DNA of 64,000 bases from an uncultured Cohaesibacter sp. (GTDB lineage: Bacteria > Pseudomonadota > Alphaproteobacteria > Rhizobiales > Cohaesibacteraceae). How positions within the stretch are numbered: the stretch's first letter is position 1; every line of letters begins with the position of its first letter. The DNA lies in assembly GCF_963676485.1 (NCBI RefSeq), contig NZ_OY781114.1, positions 4,418,501 through 4,482,500 of the forward strand, given 5' to 3'. The translations under genes were made by a program, and so were the position numbers. Under the pieces are notes generated by a model. It saw only the letters and a list, made by a program, of their open reading frames with translations. It did no database searches and had not been told where the DNA came from. This document shows, piece by piece, positions 8,960 to 18,270 of the stretch.

Positions 8960-10138
8960 ATGGCAAAAAACGAAAACTGCACAAATAATTATCACACTGA
9001 CACAAGATTAGTCATTACCGGACGGAACCCAGAAGAAAATGATGGATTTGTCAATCCGCCCGTGATTCATGCTTCAACGGTCGTTTTCAAGTCTACAGAA
9101 GAACTTTACTATGGCAAGCCTAAGTATTATTACGGGCGCTGTGGCACTCCAACGACCAACGCATTATGTGATGCGCTCACAGATCTTGAAGGGGCCAAGG
9201 GAACTGTTTTGGTGCCTTCGGGGCTGGCCGCCTGCTCGCTTGCGCTTCTCTCTGCCTGCAAGAGCGGCGATCATGTTTTGATCACTGATAGCGCCTATGA
9301 ACCGACGCGCAATTTCGCGAACACAATGCTGCTGCCGATGGGTGTTGAGGTGGAGTATTATGATCCCCTTATTGGTGCCGAGATTGCGACGCTCTTTAAA
9401 GACAATACAAGCGCAGTCTTTACCGAGGCGCCAGGTTCTCAGACTTTCGAGATGCAGGATATTCCTGCCATCGTGAAAGCGGCACATGCACGCGATATTC
9501 TGGTTTTGCTCGACAACACCTGGTCATCGCCGCTCTATTTCGACAGCATGGCACATGGGGTCGATTTGACCATTCAGGCTGGAACAAAATATATCGTAGG
9601 GCATTCCGATGTTATGCTGGGCACAGTCTCTGCCAATGAGAAGGCTTGGCCGCGTCTGGAAGAAGTACATGGTGCGATGGGATATCATGTGGGGCCAAAT
9701 GATGTGTATCTCGCCTTGCGGGGCTTGCGAACCATGGGCCTTCGCTTGCGACAACATCAGGAAAGTGCTCTGGAGATTGCCAAATGGCTTGAGACGCGGC
9801 CCGAAGTCGACCGTGTGCTCTATCCGCCGCTTGAAAGTGATCCGGGACACGCTATTTGGAAACGGGATTTCAAGGGCGGCTGCGGGTTGTTCGGTGTCAT
9901 CCTAAAGGATTGTACACAAAAGCAGGCCTTTGCCTTCATAGATGCTCTAGAGCTGTTCGGGCTTGGCTTCAGCTGGGGTGGTTTTGAAAGCCTCATTACC
10001 TATGTTGATCCACGCAACTACCGTACGGCTACCAAATGGGACGAACCGGGCCAGCTAATCCGGCTGCATGTGGGGCTTGAAGATGTGGCTGATTTGAAAG
10101 CCGATCTGGAAAAGGGGTTCGAGGCTCTCAAAAGCTGA
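8960..10138 (+). CDS. metC: Cystathionine beta-lyase (PLP-dependent)
   Basis: A 392-residue Cys/Met-metabolism PLP enzyme that cleaves cystathionine to homocysteine, pyruvate and ammonia. Visible marks are the YYGRCGTPTTNAL segment near residue 55, VPSGLAACSLALLS (cofactor phosphate loop), DNTWSSPLYF, and QAGTKYIVGHSD with the Schiff-base lysine near residue 210. The GRCGTPT and GFSWGGFESL segments are typical of the MetC subgroup, not of gamma-synthases. The start has AGGAGG 11 bases upstream. It is divergent from aapJ and followed by a terminator-like hairpin. Confidence 0.92.
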   Translation: MAKNENCTNNYHTDTRLVITGRNPEENDGFVNPPVIHASTVVFKSTEELYYGKPKYYYGRCGTPTTNALCDALTDLEGAKGTVLVPSGLAACSLALLSACKSGDHVLITDSAYEPTRNFANTMLLPMGVEVEYYDPLIGAEIATLFKDNTSAVFTEAPGSQTFEMQDIPAIVKAAHARDILVLLDNTWSSPLYFDSMAHGVDLTIQAGTKYIVGHSDVMLGTVSANEKAWPRLEEVHGAMGYHVGPNDVYLALRGLRTMGLRLRQHQESALEIAKWLETRPEVDRVLYPPLESDPGHAIWKRDFKGGCGLFGVILKDCTQKQAFAFIDALELFGLGFSWGGFESLITYVDPRNYRTATKWDEPGQLIRLHVGLEDVADLKADLEKGFEALKS

Positions 10139-10168
10139 TGCGCCCCTTTGGCAGAGCTCAAGAAAAGC

Positions 10169-10199
10169 GGGTTGCCTTTTACTGGCAATCCCCCTTTTG
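10169..10199 (+). terminator. Probable terminator after metC
   Basis: GGGTTGCC pairs with GGCAA-T-CCC (one bulged T), followed by CCTTTTGTTG. The T run is short, so efficiency is uncertain. Confidence 0.55.
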
Positions 10200-10296
10200 T
10201 TGAGAACAAATCTGCTGCCTGGGTGTTATAGTAAGTTAATCTATTTTTTTGGTTATCGTGGCTTGCAACAGGCTACATTTTTCTGAGACATGATTC

Positions 10297-11499
10297 ATGA
10301 CACAAATAGCCTTTTTCGTTGTAGCGATAGCCGTTGTCGCTTTTCTGGAATTTTCCAATTTTTCCCGTGGCAAAGAGTGGCGCGCAACCATAACGCCGCT
10401 GGCATCGATCATCGGGAGTGGTTTCCTTGTTTCTGCGCCGCTGCTTGTCAGGTCCTTTGGCGGGTTCGCGGGCCCGGCCATGATGGTTCTTGTGGTGCTG
10501 GCTTTTTTCTTCGGCTGGGCCATTCGCTATAATATTGTGGTTGTTGAAAGCGAGTTGGATAAAGGCAAGGACAGGCTCCTCTCCTCCGTTGAAGAGCTTA
10601 GTCATATCATTCTTGCTTTTGCCTATTTCATTTCTGTCGCCTACTATTTGTCCCTGTTGGGAAGCTTTCTGCTCACATCCCTTGGCATTCGCAGCACCCT
10701 TTGGGGCACTGTCATCGCCTTGGGGTTGCTGTTGGCCATTGGTGTTCTGGGCTGGATGGGCGGCGCAGAAAAAGTTGCAAAACTTGAAAGGTTTGCCACG
10801 ACTTTCAATCTCGCCGTGATCGCTGGATTTCTGGTTGCCCTCGCTGTTATGAATTCCCAGATGTTGCTCAATGGGGAGCATTTTTCTTTGCTTGCAGGAA
10901 AGCTCTCTACGGCGACGATTCCCGTCTTGTTGGGGCTTTTGGTCGTTGTGCAAGGGTTTGAAACAACCCGTTTTACCGGTGGGCGCTTTAAGGCGAATAC
11001 GCGCACCAAGGCGATGAGAGACGCACAGATTATCTCCGGTATCGTCTATCTTGTATTCTTTCTGCTGCTCTTGCCTCTTTATAAAGACCTGCAACAGGGA
11101 GAAGGCGTGGCGGCTGTCATTACCGTTGCCGGATCTGTTGGGTTAATCCTGCCTGCAGCTCTCACGATTGCTGCTATGGGGAGCCAGATATCGGCCTCTC
11201 TTGCTGATGGAATTGGCAATGTCGGCCTCATCCGCGAGGTAACACACGGGAAGGTCGATGCAAGACATGCCTATCTTCTGGTGACCATTATTGGCATGGG
11301 CATCTTGCTGGCAACGAATGTGAATGAGGTCATCTCGCTTGCCAGTCGTGCATTTGCCCTGTTTTATGCCCTCCAGTGCTTCGTTGCTTTCGAGGCTGCC
11401 AGAAAACGCCCGCAGGACAAATGGCGCAGTTTTGCTTTTCTGCTGCTTGCCATGGTTGCTGCTGCGATCTTTATGTTTGGTCAGGCCGCAGCAGCCTGA
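10297..11499 (+). CDS. Polytopic membrane protein, APC permease-like
   Basis: A 400-residue protein with about eleven hydrophobic segments. The first segments contain TPLASIIGSGFLVSAPLL, which resembles the broken first helix (GxGxF region) of APC-superfamily amino-acid transporters. The family assignment rests on this motif and on the overall topology only. The substrate is unknown. It follows metC in the same direction but with a terminator between, and converges tail to tail with the LAB_N gene eight bases away. Confidence 0.7.
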   Translation: MTQIAFFVVAIAVVAFLEFSNFSRGKEWRATITPLASIIGSGFLVSAPLLVRSFGGFAGPAMMVLVVLAFFFGWAIRYNIVVVESELDKGKDRLLSSVEELSHIILAFAYFISVAYYLSLLGSFLLTSLGIRSTLWGTVIALGLLLAIGVLGWMGGAEKVAKLERFATTFNLAVIAGFLVALAVMNSQMLLNGEHFSLLAGKLSTATIPVLLGLLVVVQGFETTRFTGGRFKANTRTKAMRDAQIISGIVYLVFFLLLLPLYKDLQQGEGVAAVITVAGSVGLILPAALTIAAMGSQISASLADGIGNVGLIREVTHGKVDARHAYLLVTIIGMGILLATNVNEVISLASRAFALFYALQCFVAFEAARKRPQDKWRSFAFLLLAMVAAAIFMFGQAAAA

Positions 11500-11506
11500 T
11501 GGATTG

Positions 11507-11854
11507 CTATTCGACCGGAGCGTTTTCCATCAGCTTCTTGGCTTTATGTTCCTTGACGATCAGCCACACATTGCGCAGATAGATCAACAGGCCGGCCCCC
11601 TGCCCCACAATAAACACTGGGTCGGCCCGTTTGAGCGCATAGACAAACAACAGTGCGCCACCACCAATCGAGAAAAACCAGAATGCCACGGGCATGATGG
11701 ACTTTCCGGCGCGCTCACTGGCGATCCACTGGACTACGAAGCGCATGGTGAACATGGCTTGAGCCACAAATCCGAGAACAAGCCAAACGTCCCACTGCGC
11801 AACAAATACGGTATTGAGCCAGGCTTGAATGTCGTTCCACAAAGTTGAGTGCAT
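11507..11854 (-). CDS. Lipid A biosynthesis N-terminal domain (LAB_N) protein
   Basis: A 115-residue membrane protein with three to four hydrophobic helices. The pattern FVAQAMFTMRFVVQW and the closing GQGAGLLIYLRNVWLI are the LAB_N domain found at the N-terminus of some LpxB proteins and in stand-alone form beside polyprenyl-phosphate glycosyltransferases. The ATG at 11854 is chosen over a TTG one codon upstream. It is the last gene of the ArnT/PAP2/GT2 cluster and probably helps in handling of the lipid-linked sugar; its precise role is unknown. Confidence 0.82.
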   Translation of the reverse strand: MHSTLWNDIQAWLNTVFVAQWDVWLVLGFVAQAMFTMRFVVQWIASERAGKSIMPVAFWFFSIGGGALLFVYALKRADPVFIVGQGAGLLIYLRNVWLIVKEHKAKKLMENAPVE

Positions 11855-11897
11855 CAAAGAGTCTTTCTAAACGGTCTATACGGCCTTAAGCGCGGCA

Positions 11898-12680
11898 CTA
11901 GTGCTGATCGTGGCCAGAGGCTGGTGTGGATAGGTCAATCTCGGATATCACCGGTATCTTCTTGCGGCGTTTACGCAGCCAGAGGACACCGAACAGGTCT
12001 ATAATGCCGACCCAGAGGCGGTCAAAAATGCCATATTTGGAAACGCCGTGGCTGCGGCCGCGATCGATCACGTCGATATGAACAACCTTCAAGCCCTCGC
12101 GCACCACGAGAGCGGGCAGAAAACGGTGCCACGCCTCAAAGAATGGTAGATTGAGAAATACCTGACGGCGGATCACCTTGAGGCCACAGCCGGAATCGCG
12201 AGTGTTGTCCTTCAACAGGGACTGACGGATCTTGTTGGCAAGGCGCGAGCCGTGTTTTTTGACAAAACCATCGGTGCGCTTCATGCGCTGCCCGGCGGCA
12301 AGGGCATGATCGGGGCCTCCCTCTTTGAGGGCATCAATCATCTGGGGAAAGAAGGCCGGATCATTCTGCCCATCTCCATCCAGCGTCGCGATGAACTCAC
12401 CTTTGGCCAGGAGCAAGCCGGTCCTTACGGCATTGGATTGCCCGCAGGAGGCTTCATGGCGCACATGGCGCAGCCATGGGCGCGTAGCGGCAGCCTCTTT
12501 CAGAAAAGGCCCCGTGTCGTCTGTAGATCCATCATCAACGATGATCAGCTCGAATGAACGGCCATCTAGCGCGGCGTGAACCTCATCGATGAGAAAAGCC
12601 AGATTTTCTCTTTCATTCTTGCATGGAATAACCACACTGACTTCAAGAGCATGATTGAGCGGTGGCAAGGTGGATAGCAT
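11898..12680 (-). CDS. Family 2 glycosyltransferase, polyprenyl-phosphate sugar synthase-like
   Basis: A 260-residue GT-A enzyme. It shows VSVVIPCKNERENL at the N-terminus, the nucleotide-binding IIVDDGSTDDTG, TLDGDGQNDPAFF with the metal-binding DGD, and the acceptor-proximal GCGLKVIRRQVF. This is the dolichol-phosphate mannosyltransferase/ArnC-like subgroup, but there are no C-terminal membrane helices. It would load a sugar from a nucleotide donor onto a polyprenyl phosphate, which the ArnT-like enzyme in the same cluster then uses. The sugar is not predictable; galacturonate or aminoarabinose are the known cases in related bacteria. Confidence 0.85.
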   Translation of the reverse strand: MLSTLPPLNHALEVSVVIPCKNERENLAFLIDEVHAALDGRSFELIIVDDGSTDDTGPFLKEAAATRPWLRHVRHEASCGQSNAVRTGLLLAKGEFIATLDGDGQNDPAFFPQMIDALKEGGPDHALAAGQRMKRTDGFVKKHGSRLANKIRQSLLKDNTRDSGCGLKVIRRQVFLNLPFFEAWHRFLPALVVREGLKVVHIDVIDRGRSHGVSKYGIFDRLWVGIIDLFGVLWLRKRRKKIPVISEIDLSTPASGHDQH

Positions 12681-12835
12681 GGCGCATTCCCGACGCTGAT
12701 TTTGGTTTCGATAAGTCTTGCATCGTCGTCTGAATGCAAACAGGACCGTTTGATAGCCCAGTCAATGCGACAGCTAGAAGATGCTCAGCCTTGCGAGGTG
12801 ATCATTTCGGCACTTTATGCCGAGTGGCTCACTCT

Positions 12836-13684
12836 TTATGCTTTTTGCACCAGCATGTGAAGAGCTTTCATCAATTTGGCAAAGGAAAAACCGCCGGTTT
12901 CGGGCAATCGGATCAATCCATCTTGCACACGGAACAGCAGTCTGCGTTTTGCGCTGTATTTGGCAAGCAACCACGCAAAAACGGCTCCATAGACGAAACC
13001 GGCAACAATATCTGACGGATAGTGCGCCCCAACAACAATGCGGGAAAAAGCGATCCACATCCCGGCCGCAATCCAGAGCCACTTGAGGCGTGGAAAGAGC
13101 AGTGTAAGAGCAATCGCCATGGCTCCGACTGTTGTCGAATGCCCTGAAGGAAAGCTCTGAAAAGAAGACGCAAATCCCGGCGAATTGAAATAGTGTGGCC
13201 CAAATTCTTCAAAATAGCGGGGCCTGCCACGGCCAATGAGAATTTTCAGAATGTTGTTCGACAATCCGGCTCCGGCGACCGCGATAAAGATGAATAGCCC
13301 CGCCATTTGCAATTGGCACAGGGCCGCCTTGGCGCTCATGGTCAATCGTTGCCATGGCAGCAAAGCGGTGACGAGAACTGCCAGACCCGATGGAACAAGA
13401 TAATTCTCGGATTTGCCCCAGCGTGTCACGCTTTGGAAAAGATCATAGGTCTCTTTGGGCAGAGTTGCCTTCCAATAGCCGGCCGCTTCATCGACAAAGA
13501 GCATGCCCAGTGCGATGAAGCTGAATGTAATCACCAGAACCAGAACCCAATCAGGTTCCCTGATGGTTGGATCATACCGTTTTGATCTGGCATGAAAGGC
13601 GCGTATGGCGCGCAGATTTGAAAAGGCAGAATATTGGCTTTTCAACTGGCTCAGAGAGCTCTTCATATTGGTAAACAGAGACAT
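12836..13684 (-). CDS. PAP2-family membrane phosphatase
   Basis: A 282-residue protein with about six membrane helices and the three phosphatase motifs: KILIGRGRPR, SFPSGHSTT and RIVVGAHYPSDIVAG. Such enzymes remove phosphate from lipid A (LpxE/LpxF type) or from polyprenyl diphosphates at the periplasmic face. The location between ArnT-like and GT2 genes suggests a lipid A or carrier-lipid substrate. An alternative start at the seventh residue exists; neither has a strong ribosome-binding site. Confidence 0.85.
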   Translation of the reverse strand: MSLFTNMKSSLSQLKSQYSAFSNLRAIRAFHARSKRYDPTIREPDWVLVLVITFSFIALGMLFVDEAAGYWKATLPKETYDLFQSVTRWGKSENYLVPSGLAVLVTALLPWQRLTMSAKAALCQLQMAGLFIFIAVAGAGLSNNILKILIGRGRPRYFEEFGPHYFNSPGFASSFQSFPSGHSTTVGAMAIALTLLFPRLKWLWIAAGMWIAFSRIVVGAHYPSDIVAGFVYGAVFAWLLAKYSAKRRLLFRVQDGLIRLPETGGFSFAKLMKALHMLVQKA

Positions 13685-13711
13685 GTGTCTTTTGGCTTCG
13701 ATTTTCTGTGG

Positions 13712-15463
13712 TTACATCTTGTAGCGATAGAGCCCAAAACTCTGCCACTTGCCACCGTTGAGCTTGTAGCCTTCTACGGTTGAGGCTTGTTCGAAATCGT
13801 CTTTTCTATCCCCCAAGGCTTCAAGGAAAGCGGCCTGTTGGCTTTTTTCCACGATAGCCAGCCGACAACCAGCCTCCTTTATAAACTTTGCGGCACCCTG
13901 GCCATTGGTCAACAAGGTGTCAGTGCCAACGAGGAAGACAAGGCTTGGCTCGCTATAGCCCGCACTTGCCACTTCAACGCTTTCACACGGTTTGACCATG
14001 TTGATGCTTTCCTGCAGCTGGTTTGATATCCAAACAGAACGCAATTCCGGGAAAATGGTTCCGTGCAGCGAGAGATATAGTACCGGCGCAATGAGGCAGG
14101 TGAGAGCGAAAGCTGCCATGACGCGCCCACGGGTCAATATGGCATAGCTAAGCAGACCAAGGCCGGAAGCCACCAGCCCCAGGCCAAAAGCGGCCGGATT
14201 GATTGACCCTTGCATGAAAATCAGTCCGATGGGCGCCCCTAACCCCAGAATGATCGCGACAATGGGGATGAGAAGAGCCACGATGCGTCCCCACAGGCTC
14301 GCCCAGCTGGTGGCGCGAGCCTCCAGAGCTTCTGCCATGAGAATGGCGAGCGCGGGCATTGCGGGCAAAACATAGTGAGGCAACTTGGTCGGCACGAGTT
14401 CAAAAATGATCCAGGCAGGCAGAACCCAAGCGAGCGCAAAGAAAACCGTTCGTTGCGCCCTTTGTTTCCAGATCCAGACCACTGACAAAATGAAGAAAAC
14501 CGAGATCGGCCAGAAAGTGCCGATGCTGGCCGCCAGATAGGTACCCGGAGGCGCGCCGTGCGACTCCTTGCCGGAGGCAACCTTGGCCATCATGTCCTTG
14601 CCGATGGAGTCCATATAAAAAGCCCAGTCAGTCTTGATGCCGATAGCCAGAAACCACGGGATGGTGATGACAAGAAACATGGGAATTCCATACTTCCAGC
14701 CCGAGCCCTTTAGCCAACCAACAGAGCGTTCGCGGATGGACAGGATAATGACGGTCGGGATGCTAACCATCAGAATGATCGGCCCCTTGATCAACACACC
14801 GAATGCGAGAGCCGCCCAGAGCAAGGCGCCCTTCCCTTTGCTCAATCCGCTGCGCAGATCATAGAGCTCCCAAAGAAGCCACTGCACCGCCAGAATCGTA
14901 GCGAGCAGCATGGCGTCGGTTTTTGCCAAGCGCGCCTCGACGCCGAGCAAGATCGCTGCCGCCATACCCAATCCTGCCAGAAAGCCGCTGCGCACGGACC
15001 CCATGCGCATGCCGACAAGGACGGTCAGACCGACGCTGAGCAACGCCCCAACAAGAGATGGAATGCGGTAGGCCCAAATTGGCGCATCCCAATCTTGCCC
15101 AGTTGCCTTGACGCTGGCGACTTGTAGCCAATAGATGCCAACCGGCTTTTTATACCGGGTTTCATCTTGAAACCGAATGTCGACATAGTCACCGGTTTCC
15201 ATCATCTGTTTTGAAGCCTGAGCAAAGCGGGCTTCATCACGATCAACCGGAGGAATGGAGTTGAACCCGGGTAGAAAGCAGACGAGCGCAAAGAGCATCA
15301 AGGCAATGAAGGCCTTGGTACGCGAAGAACAAAGAGACGAAAGATGATGTTCGAGGGAATCACTCAGTGACGTGATCCAGTCCGTTTCCGGCTTTTGCGG
15401 CCCTCTTGACTGATAGCCTGGAGGACTGTTTGGATCGACAGAAAACGGGCCAAAATCTGACAT
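13712..15463 (-). CDS. ArnT-like lipid A glycosyltransferase (GT83/GT39 type)
   Basis: A 583-residue GT-C enzyme with about twelve membrane helices and a C-terminal periplasmic domain. After the first helix comes PPVDRDEARFAQASKQMMETGDYVDIRF with the conserved acidic DRDE motif, then ETRYKKPVGIYWLQV. Those are hallmarks of ArnT and the rhizobial Rgt galacturonosyltransferases, which move a sugar from polyprenyl phosphate to lipid A or core at the periplasmic side. The ATG at 15463 has GAGGAG six bases upstream, so the nine-codon upstream extension is rejected. First gene of the cluster. Confidence 0.87.
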   Translation of the reverse strand: MSDFGPFSVDPNSPPGYQSRGPQKPETDWITSLSDSLEHHLSSLCSSRTKAFIALMLFALVCFLPGFNSIPPVDRDEARFAQASKQMMETGDYVDIRFQDETRYKKPVGIYWLQVASVKATGQDWDAPIWAYRIPSLVGALLSVGLTVLVGMRMGSVRSGFLAGLGMAAAILLGVEARLAKTDAMLLATILAVQWLLWELYDLRSGLSKGKGALLWAALAFGVLIKGPIILMVSIPTVIILSIRERSVGWLKGSGWKYGIPMFLVITIPWFLAIGIKTDWAFYMDSIGKDMMAKVASGKESHGAPPGTYLAASIGTFWPISVFFILSVVWIWKQRAQRTVFFALAWVLPAWIIFELVPTKLPHYVLPAMPALAILMAEALEARATSWASLWGRIVALLIPIVAIILGLGAPIGLIFMQGSINPAAFGLGLVASGLGLLSYAILTRGRVMAAFALTCLIAPVLYLSLHGTIFPELRSVWISNQLQESINMVKPCESVEVASAGYSEPSLVFLVGTDTLLTNGQGAAKFIKEAGCRLAIVEKSQQAAFLEALGDRKDDFEQASTVEGYKLNGGKWQSFGLYRYKM

Positions 15464-16000
15464 AAAGGTCTCCTCAATGCTATCAAGCACCAGCGAACAA
15501 GCAGGACTGTTTTCTGTTGTTTACCGGATTCCGAGTGGGTTGCACAGAGCACTTGCGCTGCCTGCATGAAAAAGATTGTTCAGGACATAGCCGCACCATA
15601 GTAAGGACCATGAATGTCAGACCATAGGTTTCGCCAGAATGATCAAATTTTGCCAGCAGCCCGGTCGAATGGAAGGATCATTCTTGGCTACGGAAGCTGG
15701 GAAGAGTGAAAATTATATACTTTATGGTACAAAAATTTCCATTGCGAATAATGGTGATTTCTTTTGGCTTTCAGCCATCTTGAAAGATGATTTTTTCAAT
15801 AAATTCAATGTTGTATAAAATCCCATTGCGTAGCCATGCTTGGCTACATAGAGCTCGGTGGGGGCTATTGTCATCTGTTTTCTTAAAACCAGACGCACTG
15901 CGGTCATGAAATAGTAATTTTTATTTCCTATTTCCAAGGCCTCCTATTCAGGGCTTTGATTTTTCTTCTCAATTTTAATTTTTCTCCAGAGCTAGATGAT
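15464..16000. other. Divergent intergenic region, AT-rich
   Basis: About 540 bases between the ArnT-like gene (minus) and the receiver protein (plus). Small frames exist on the minus strand around 15722-15937, but none has a ribosome-binding site and protein-like composition. The region should hold both promoters. Nothing else was recognised. Confidence 0.5.
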
Positions 16001-16900
16001 ATGATTTCTCCGAAAAAGATTCATCACGGATCTCAGGTTCTTCATAAAATGCTTCATGTGCTTGTTGCAGATGACAGCGCGGTAACACGCGACGTCATCA
16101 GGCGCGGGATTCAGGCGCACAAGAACGAGCATTATCTTGATGTCACCTTCGTTGCAGACGGAGCCGAGGCATTGAAGATTCTCAAGTCCAAAAAGATTGA
16201 TCTGGCTTTCATCGACATTCAAATGCCCGGCCTTTCCGGCCCGCAGCTTGTTTCCCAATTGCCGAGAACGCTTTCAAAAGAGTGCCTGACCATCGCCATG
16301 TCAGGTCGGTTGGATGAAAGATCGGAATCTGTATTGAAGAAATTTGGCGTTTATCATTTCATGAAGAAACCATTTCGGTCTCAGGATGTGGCAGATGCTT
16401 TCATGAACTATATTGTCATGACAAAGACCAATCGCATTCTTGTCGTTGATGATTCTGCCACCATGCGCAAATTGACCAAGAAAGTTCTGGGAAAGAGTCG
16501 CTTCTGTTTTGACGTGCTTGAGGCGGATAGTGCGCGTGCGGCGCTTCAGTCGATTGTCGTTGAGCGCCCCGATATTATCCTTACCGATTTCCATATGCCG
16601 GAATTTGACGGACTTGAGCTTGCCGGCATGATCCGAAGCGTTTCCGAGCGCATTGGCATCTATATGATGTCGACAAATGATACCGACCATCTGGAACGGT
16701 CTGCAGCTTTTGTGGGGATCTCAGGCTTCTTGAAAAAGCCCTTTACGGCGGCTGACATTGATTGCCTCATGCACAAGAGGCTAGGTCTTGAGACGCCCGA
16801 GTTTGGCAAGACACGACCCATGTTTACCTTCCTTGAGCAGCCTTACATTGAGCCGTCATTTATTGAGCCGCCAGTTGAAAGCAACCAGATTTTTCTTTGA
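16001..16900 (+). CDS. Orphan protein with two CheY-like receiver domains
   Basis: A 299-residue protein made of two response-regulator receiver domains. Domain 1 shows VADDS, the phospho-acceptor Asp in FIDIQMPG and the KKPF lysine. Domain 2 shows VVDDSATMRK, TDFHMPEFDG and a second KKPF. There is no DNA-binding or enzymatic output domain; a short tail ends with a duplicated YIEPSFIEPP motif. Such proteins act as phosphorelay intermediates or bind a partner on phosphorylation. No sensor kinase lies nearby. An ATG at 16049 (MLHVLV), directly before domain 1, is an equally possible start. Confidence 0.85.
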   Translation: MISPKKIHHGSQVLHKMLHVLVADDSAVTRDVIRRGIQAHKNEHYLDVTFVADGAEALKILKSKKIDLAFIDIQMPGLSGPQLVSQLPRTLSKECLTIAMSGRLDERSESVLKKFGVYHFMKKPFRSQDVADAFMNYIVMTKTNRILVVDDSATMRKLTKKVLGKSRFCFDVLEADSARAALQSIVVERPDIILTDFHMPEFDGLELAGMIRSVSERIGIYMMSTNDTDHLERSAAFVGISGFLKKPFTAADIDCLMHKRLGLETPEFGKTRPMFTFLEQPYIEPSFIEPPVESNQIFL

Positions 16901-16930
16901 GACCTACACCAACAGCCATAACTTCCCCTC

Positions 16931-18265
16931 CTACCCCAGATAGACCGTGCCTGCGGGATAGGATATCCGTTTTGATTTTTGTGCAGCAAGCAAGAAGCCA
17001 ACGGTCAGAGGACCAACGCGCCCGACAAACATGATGAACATGATGATGGCGCGTCCGACCTGATCGAGGTCCCCAGTCACGCCTCTGGACAAGCCAACCG
17101 TTCCAAATGCGGATACGGTCTCAAAGGCAATGTCCAGAAAGTTTCCTTCATGGAACACCAGCATTGCAAACATGGCGGCCAAAATCAGGCCCATTGAGAC
17201 CATTGTTAGGGCAAGCACTTTCATGATCTGGTCTGCACCAAGCCTGCGCCCGAAAATATCAATCGCCGTTTGGCGCTTGAAGAAGGCTATTGTCGCAAGC
17301 AGGAGCACAATGAAGGTGGTGACTTTGATCCCTCCTCCGGTCGATGTGCTACCTGCGCCAATCACCATCAGGATCATGAACATCAGCGTGGTGCTATCAT
17401 TAAGGGACGCCATGTCGACGGTGTTGAAACCGGCCGTTCTTGGCGTGGCCGCCTGAAACAGGCTCGCCTGCACTTTGCTTGCCCAATCCAGTTTGCCGAT
17501 GGTTTCAGGATTGTTCCATTCCATCAATGCGAAAGCCAATGTGGCAAGCACGAGCAAGACAATCGTGCCAAAAAGCATCAACTTGGTATGAAGGGAATAT
17601 TTGCGCCATGAACGAAACTGCCAGACATCTGTAATAACGGTAAAGCCCATCCCTCCAACCACAAAAAGCATGATGATTGTGAGATTGAGCAGCGGATTGC
17701 CCGCCCAGTGACTGAGGCTGTCTGAATAGAGCGAGAAGCCGGCATTGTTGAAAGCGGAAACCGCATGGAACACTGCGCTCCAGATCCCTCGGGCCACGCC
17801 AACGTCGGGAATGAAGACGAAGGCAAGGATGATCGCGCCAATCAGTTCGCACAAAAGCACAATGCGCATAATGACCTTTGTCAGCGCCATCAGATCTGTT
17901 GCGGAGGTCTGGTTCAGATCCTCTCGCAGATAGATCCGATTGGTAAATCCGATGGATATCCCGAGCATTGAAAGGATCAAGACAGCAAAGGTCATCAGCC
18001 CCAACCCACCAAGCTGGATCAAGATACAGATGAGGATCTGGCCATAGATCGTAAAGTCCTTGCCGGTATCAAGGACGGCAAGGCCGGTGACTGTTACGGC
18101 TGATGTTGCGGTGAAGATGGCGTCAGACCAAGAGATTGAGCCGACCGTTGCGATGGGAAGTTTGAGCCCCAAGGTTCCGGCCACGATGAGGGACGCATAA
18201 AGAAAGACAAGCACCATCGGCGGCGGCAATTGCGTCGCTTTGCGTTGGGTATGCGATACAACCAT
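16931..18265 (-). CDS. ktrB: Potassium uptake protein, KtrB/TrkH family
   Basis: A 444-residue cation-transporter subunit with four membrane-pore-membrane repeats. The pore loops with the selectivity glycine are visible as TVTGLAVLDTG, AFNNAGFSLYSD, TPRTAGFNTVDM and AFGTVGLSRGVTG. The length and compact N-terminus fit KtrB better than the longer TrkH. It works with the nucleotide-binding KtrA encoded just upstream (five bases). It takes up K+, probably coupled to Na+, in osmotic adaptation. Confidence 0.88.
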   Translation of the reverse strand: MVVSHTQRKATQLPPPMVLVFLYASLIVAGTLGLKLPIATVGSISWSDAIFTATSAVTVTGLAVLDTGKDFTIYGQILICILIQLGGLGLMTFAVLILSMLGISIGFTNRIYLREDLNQTSATDLMALTKVIMRIVLLCELIGAIILAFVFIPDVGVARGIWSAVFHAVSAFNNAGFSLYSDSLSHWAGNPLLNLTIIMLFVVGGMGFTVITDVWQFRSWRKYSLHTKLMLFGTIVLLVLATLAFALMEWNNPETIGKLDWASKVQASLFQAATPRTAGFNTVDMASLNDSTTLMFMILMVIGAGSTSTGGGIKVTTFIVLLLATIAFFKRQTAIDIFGRRLGADQIMKVLALTMVSMGLILAAMFAMLVFHEGNFLDIAFETVSAFGTVGLSRGVTGDLDQVGRAIIMFIMFVGRVGPLTVGFLLAAQKSKRISYPAGTVYLG

Positions 18266-18270
18266 ATGCG

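Noticed and set aside
10273-11094. 273-codon minus-strand open frame
   Set aside because: Antisense shadow of the membrane permease-like gene; Lys/Gln/Asn-rich composition reflects the complement of hydrophobic codons.
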